Source: Blastocystis hominis
Lineage: Eukaryota > Sar > Bigyra > Opalinata > Blastocystidae
NCBI RefSeq assembly: GCF_000151665.1
Contig: NW_013171818.1
Span: forward strand, 247,308 to 311,307
Length of the DNA: 64,000 nucleotides
Reading direction: 5' to 3'
Shown here: positions 62,259-64,000 of the stretch, piece by piece
How positions within the stretch are numbered: the stretch's first letter is position 1
Layout: each line of letters opens with the position of its first letter
Notes under the pieces: model-generated
Database searches by the model: none
What the model was told of the DNA's origin: nothing
What the model saw: only the letters and a program-made list of their open reading frames with translations
Position numbers and translations under genes: made by a program

Positions 62259-64000
62259 CATGTCAACAGGACAAATGGATGATATTAATTCCCTTATTGA
62301 CTATTTGGAGTTGATTGATATGCCCAAGGCTGCAGCTGCTGTAAAAGCACTTTCAAAAAAAATCGTACTGCCTTGTTAATGGAATAATTTGTAGTCGAAT
62401 AAGCGAGACTTTTCTATGTGCGATGATGCTATTTTCGATGAACTAAAGTGTGCTTTTGTATCAGCATGTAATTTATAGGAAGCTGAAGCTATCATTAGAT
62501 GAAGAGTGGAGTTCCAGTGTTAATAATGGAACTGAAGCGTCGAGTTCAAGTGCATCTTCTAGCAGTTCTGATTCTTCTTCTGAAGAGAAATCGGGTGAGG
62601 ACTCTAGCTCGGAGTCTGAGTCTGAGGAAGAAAAGAAGGAAGAGGAAAAGGAGGAATCATCTAGCTCCGATAGTTCCGATAGCTCCGATAGCTCCGATAG
62701 TTCTGATTCTGAGGAAGAAGAAGAAAAGAAGGAAGAGGAAAAGGAGGAATCATCTAGCTCCGACAGCTCCGATTCTAGCTCCGATAGTTCTGATTCTGAA
62801 GAGGAGAAGGAAGAAGAAGAAGAAAAGAAGGAAGAGAAGGAAGAGGAAAAGGAGGAATCATCTAGTTCCGACAGTTCCGACAGTTCCGACAGTTCCGATA
62901 GCTCCGATAGTTCTGATTCTGAGGAAGAAGAAGAAAAGAAGGAAGAGAAGGAAGAGGAAAAGAAGGAAGAATCGTCTAGTTCGGATTCTAGCTCCGATAG
63001 CTCTGATAGCTCGGATTCTGAGGAAGAAGAAGAAAAGAAGGAAGAGTCGTCCAGTTCCGATAGTTCTGACTCGGATAGTTCTGAAAGTTCCGATTCTGAG
63101 TCTGAGTCTGAAGAAGAGAAGAAGGAAAGCTCGTCCAGCTCGTCTAGCTCATCGAGTTCTGAATCTGAATCTGAATCTAAGGAGGAAGAAGAAAAGAAGG
63201 AGGAATCATCTAGTTCCGATTCTAGTTCCGATTCTGAATCTAAGGAGGAGGAAGAGAAGAAGGAAGAGAAGGAATCATCTAGCTCCGATAGTTCGGACAG
63301 TTCCTCTTCGGATAGCTCGGATTCTGAGGAAGAAGAAGAGGAGGAAAAGAAGGAAAGCTCGTCTAGCTCTGAATCCAGCAGTTCTGAATCGGAGGAAGAG
63401 AAGGAAGAGGAAAAAGAAGAAAAGGAGGAGGAATCGTCCAGCTCTTCTTCGGACAGCTCCGATGATAGCTCCGATTCGGACAGTTCTGATTCTGATTCTG
63501 ATTCTGAGGAAGAAAAGGAAGAGACAAAGGAATCGTCCAGCTCTTCTTCGGATAGTTCCGATTCAGACAGCTCGGATGACACTTCCGATGATAGTTCCGA
63601 TTCGGACAGCTCCGATTCCGATAGTTCGGATTCCAGCAGTGATTCCAGCAGTGATTCCAGCAGTGATTCCAGCTCAGACTCGTCCTCCGATCCGGACAGC
63701 TCCGATTCCTCCTCCGAGGAAGAAGAAGAGGAGGAGAAGGCGAAGCCTGCAGAGGTGGAGTGGGTTCCCAAGGAACTTCCGCCTCCAGTCAAGCCTCTTC
63801 CAGCCTCGGTACTGGTACAGCGCTGGCTTCACCTCTAGGATCACACTCCCTTCAAGCGCGTCGATGAGTCCTGGCTGAACACCATCCAGAAGAAGGAGCT
63901 CCTCGATAATTCCTGTACCCAGAGGCAAGAGCGAGCTTGACATGTAGATGAAGGAACCTATGGAAACACTGGCTATGGAGCCAAGGCCAGCAACGTTCTG
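62259..64000 (+). CDS. NOLC1: Nucleolar phosphoprotein Nopp140/SRP40 (cut by window end)
   Basis: Nopp140 chaperones small nucleolar RNPs. ATG 62259; the N-terminal LisH-like segment reads INSLIDYLELIDMPKAAAAV, and introns of 30 and 31 nt follow. The centre (62500-63740) is alternating Ser-Asp and Glu/Lys blocks, strong casein kinase 2 substrates, but without the usual Lys/Pro/Ala-rich basic spacers. The C-terminal SRP40 domain begins after a 30-nt intron: DHTPFKRVDESWLNTIQKKE, LLDNS, a 33-nt intron, then YEGTYGNTGYGAKASNVL, where the window ends before the expected TRGKxFRxEKxKKKRG. Divergent from MAD2 (120 bases between starts). Confidence 0.87.

Noticed and set aside
62473-63792. Long minus-strand Ser/Glu-rich open frame opposite the Nopp140 gene
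   Set aside because: It is the antisense shadow of a Ser-Asp/Glu repeat, which reads as Ser/Glu/Leu in reverse. The plus-strand gene is supported by conserved ends and introns.
1-64000. tRNA genes
   Set aside because: I looked for T-loop words such as GTTCGAATC with pairing arms and found none I could fold. A covariance-model scan would settle this.

Overview
The window looks like nuclear DNA of a stramenopile gut protist, most likely Blastocystis. Three things seen in the sequence support this. Housekeeping genes are broken by many tiny spliceosomal introns, usually 28-36 nt and very often 30 or 31 nt, starting GT and ending TAG or CAG. Gene 3' ends carry the octamer TGTTTGTT. Several genes have no encoded stop at the place homology says they should end, but have a T in frame 4 nt before that octamer, so that poly(A) addition would complete a UAA codon, as is known for Blastocystis. 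The species is inferred; no rRNA barcode other than 5S is present.

The layout is a mosaic. Compact, GC-richer housekeeping islands alternate with AT-rich accessory blocks. Island 1 (about 5.1-12.1 kb): 5S rRNA, class I histone deacetylase, proteasome chaperone PSMG2, splicing factor CWC22, tRNA t6A enzyme SUA5. Island 2 (34.2-45.7 kb): a second 5S rRNA, a radical SAM enzyme of the AmmeMemoRadiSam group, a ribosomal-L1-domain protein, an importin, VPS35, a Nnf1/PMF1-like coiled coil, TBC1D22. Island 3 (57-64 kb): an unidentified 103-residue protein, a [2Fe-2S] ferredoxin, SLU7, an acidic nuclear protein, MIS18, MAD2 and Nopp140 (cut by the window end). Inside islands, genes lie tens of bases apart, and one poly(A) signal lies inside the next gene.

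Accessory blocks hold leucine-rich-repeat genes fused to MORN repeats (2.3-4.8 kb, 21.5-23.2 kb, a decayed copy at 32.6-33.1 kb), two very large MORN proteins (46.6-51.3 kb, and 51.8-56.0 kb which also has membrane segments, seven cysteine-bearing modules and a discoidin-like end), a small heat-shock protein with a heat-shock element, and relics of a Polinton/Maverick-type element: a broken protein-primed DNA polymerase B (13.4-17.4 kb), a second polymerase tail on the other strand (18.4 kb) and two broken copies of a possible capsid-related gene (17.5-18.4 and 28.9-30.0 kb). A GC-rich gene with a fibronectin III domain and a large 9-bp tandem repeat lies at 25.3-28.0 kb beside a sequence gap. 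A roughly 600-bp inverted repeat (window start and 20.3-20.9 kb) brackets the first 20 kb. There are two runs of N (27975-28833 and 48153-48863).

Exon structures were worked out by hand from reading-frame continuity, splice dinucleotides and family knowledge. Each CDS entry spans the gene from start to stop, introns included.
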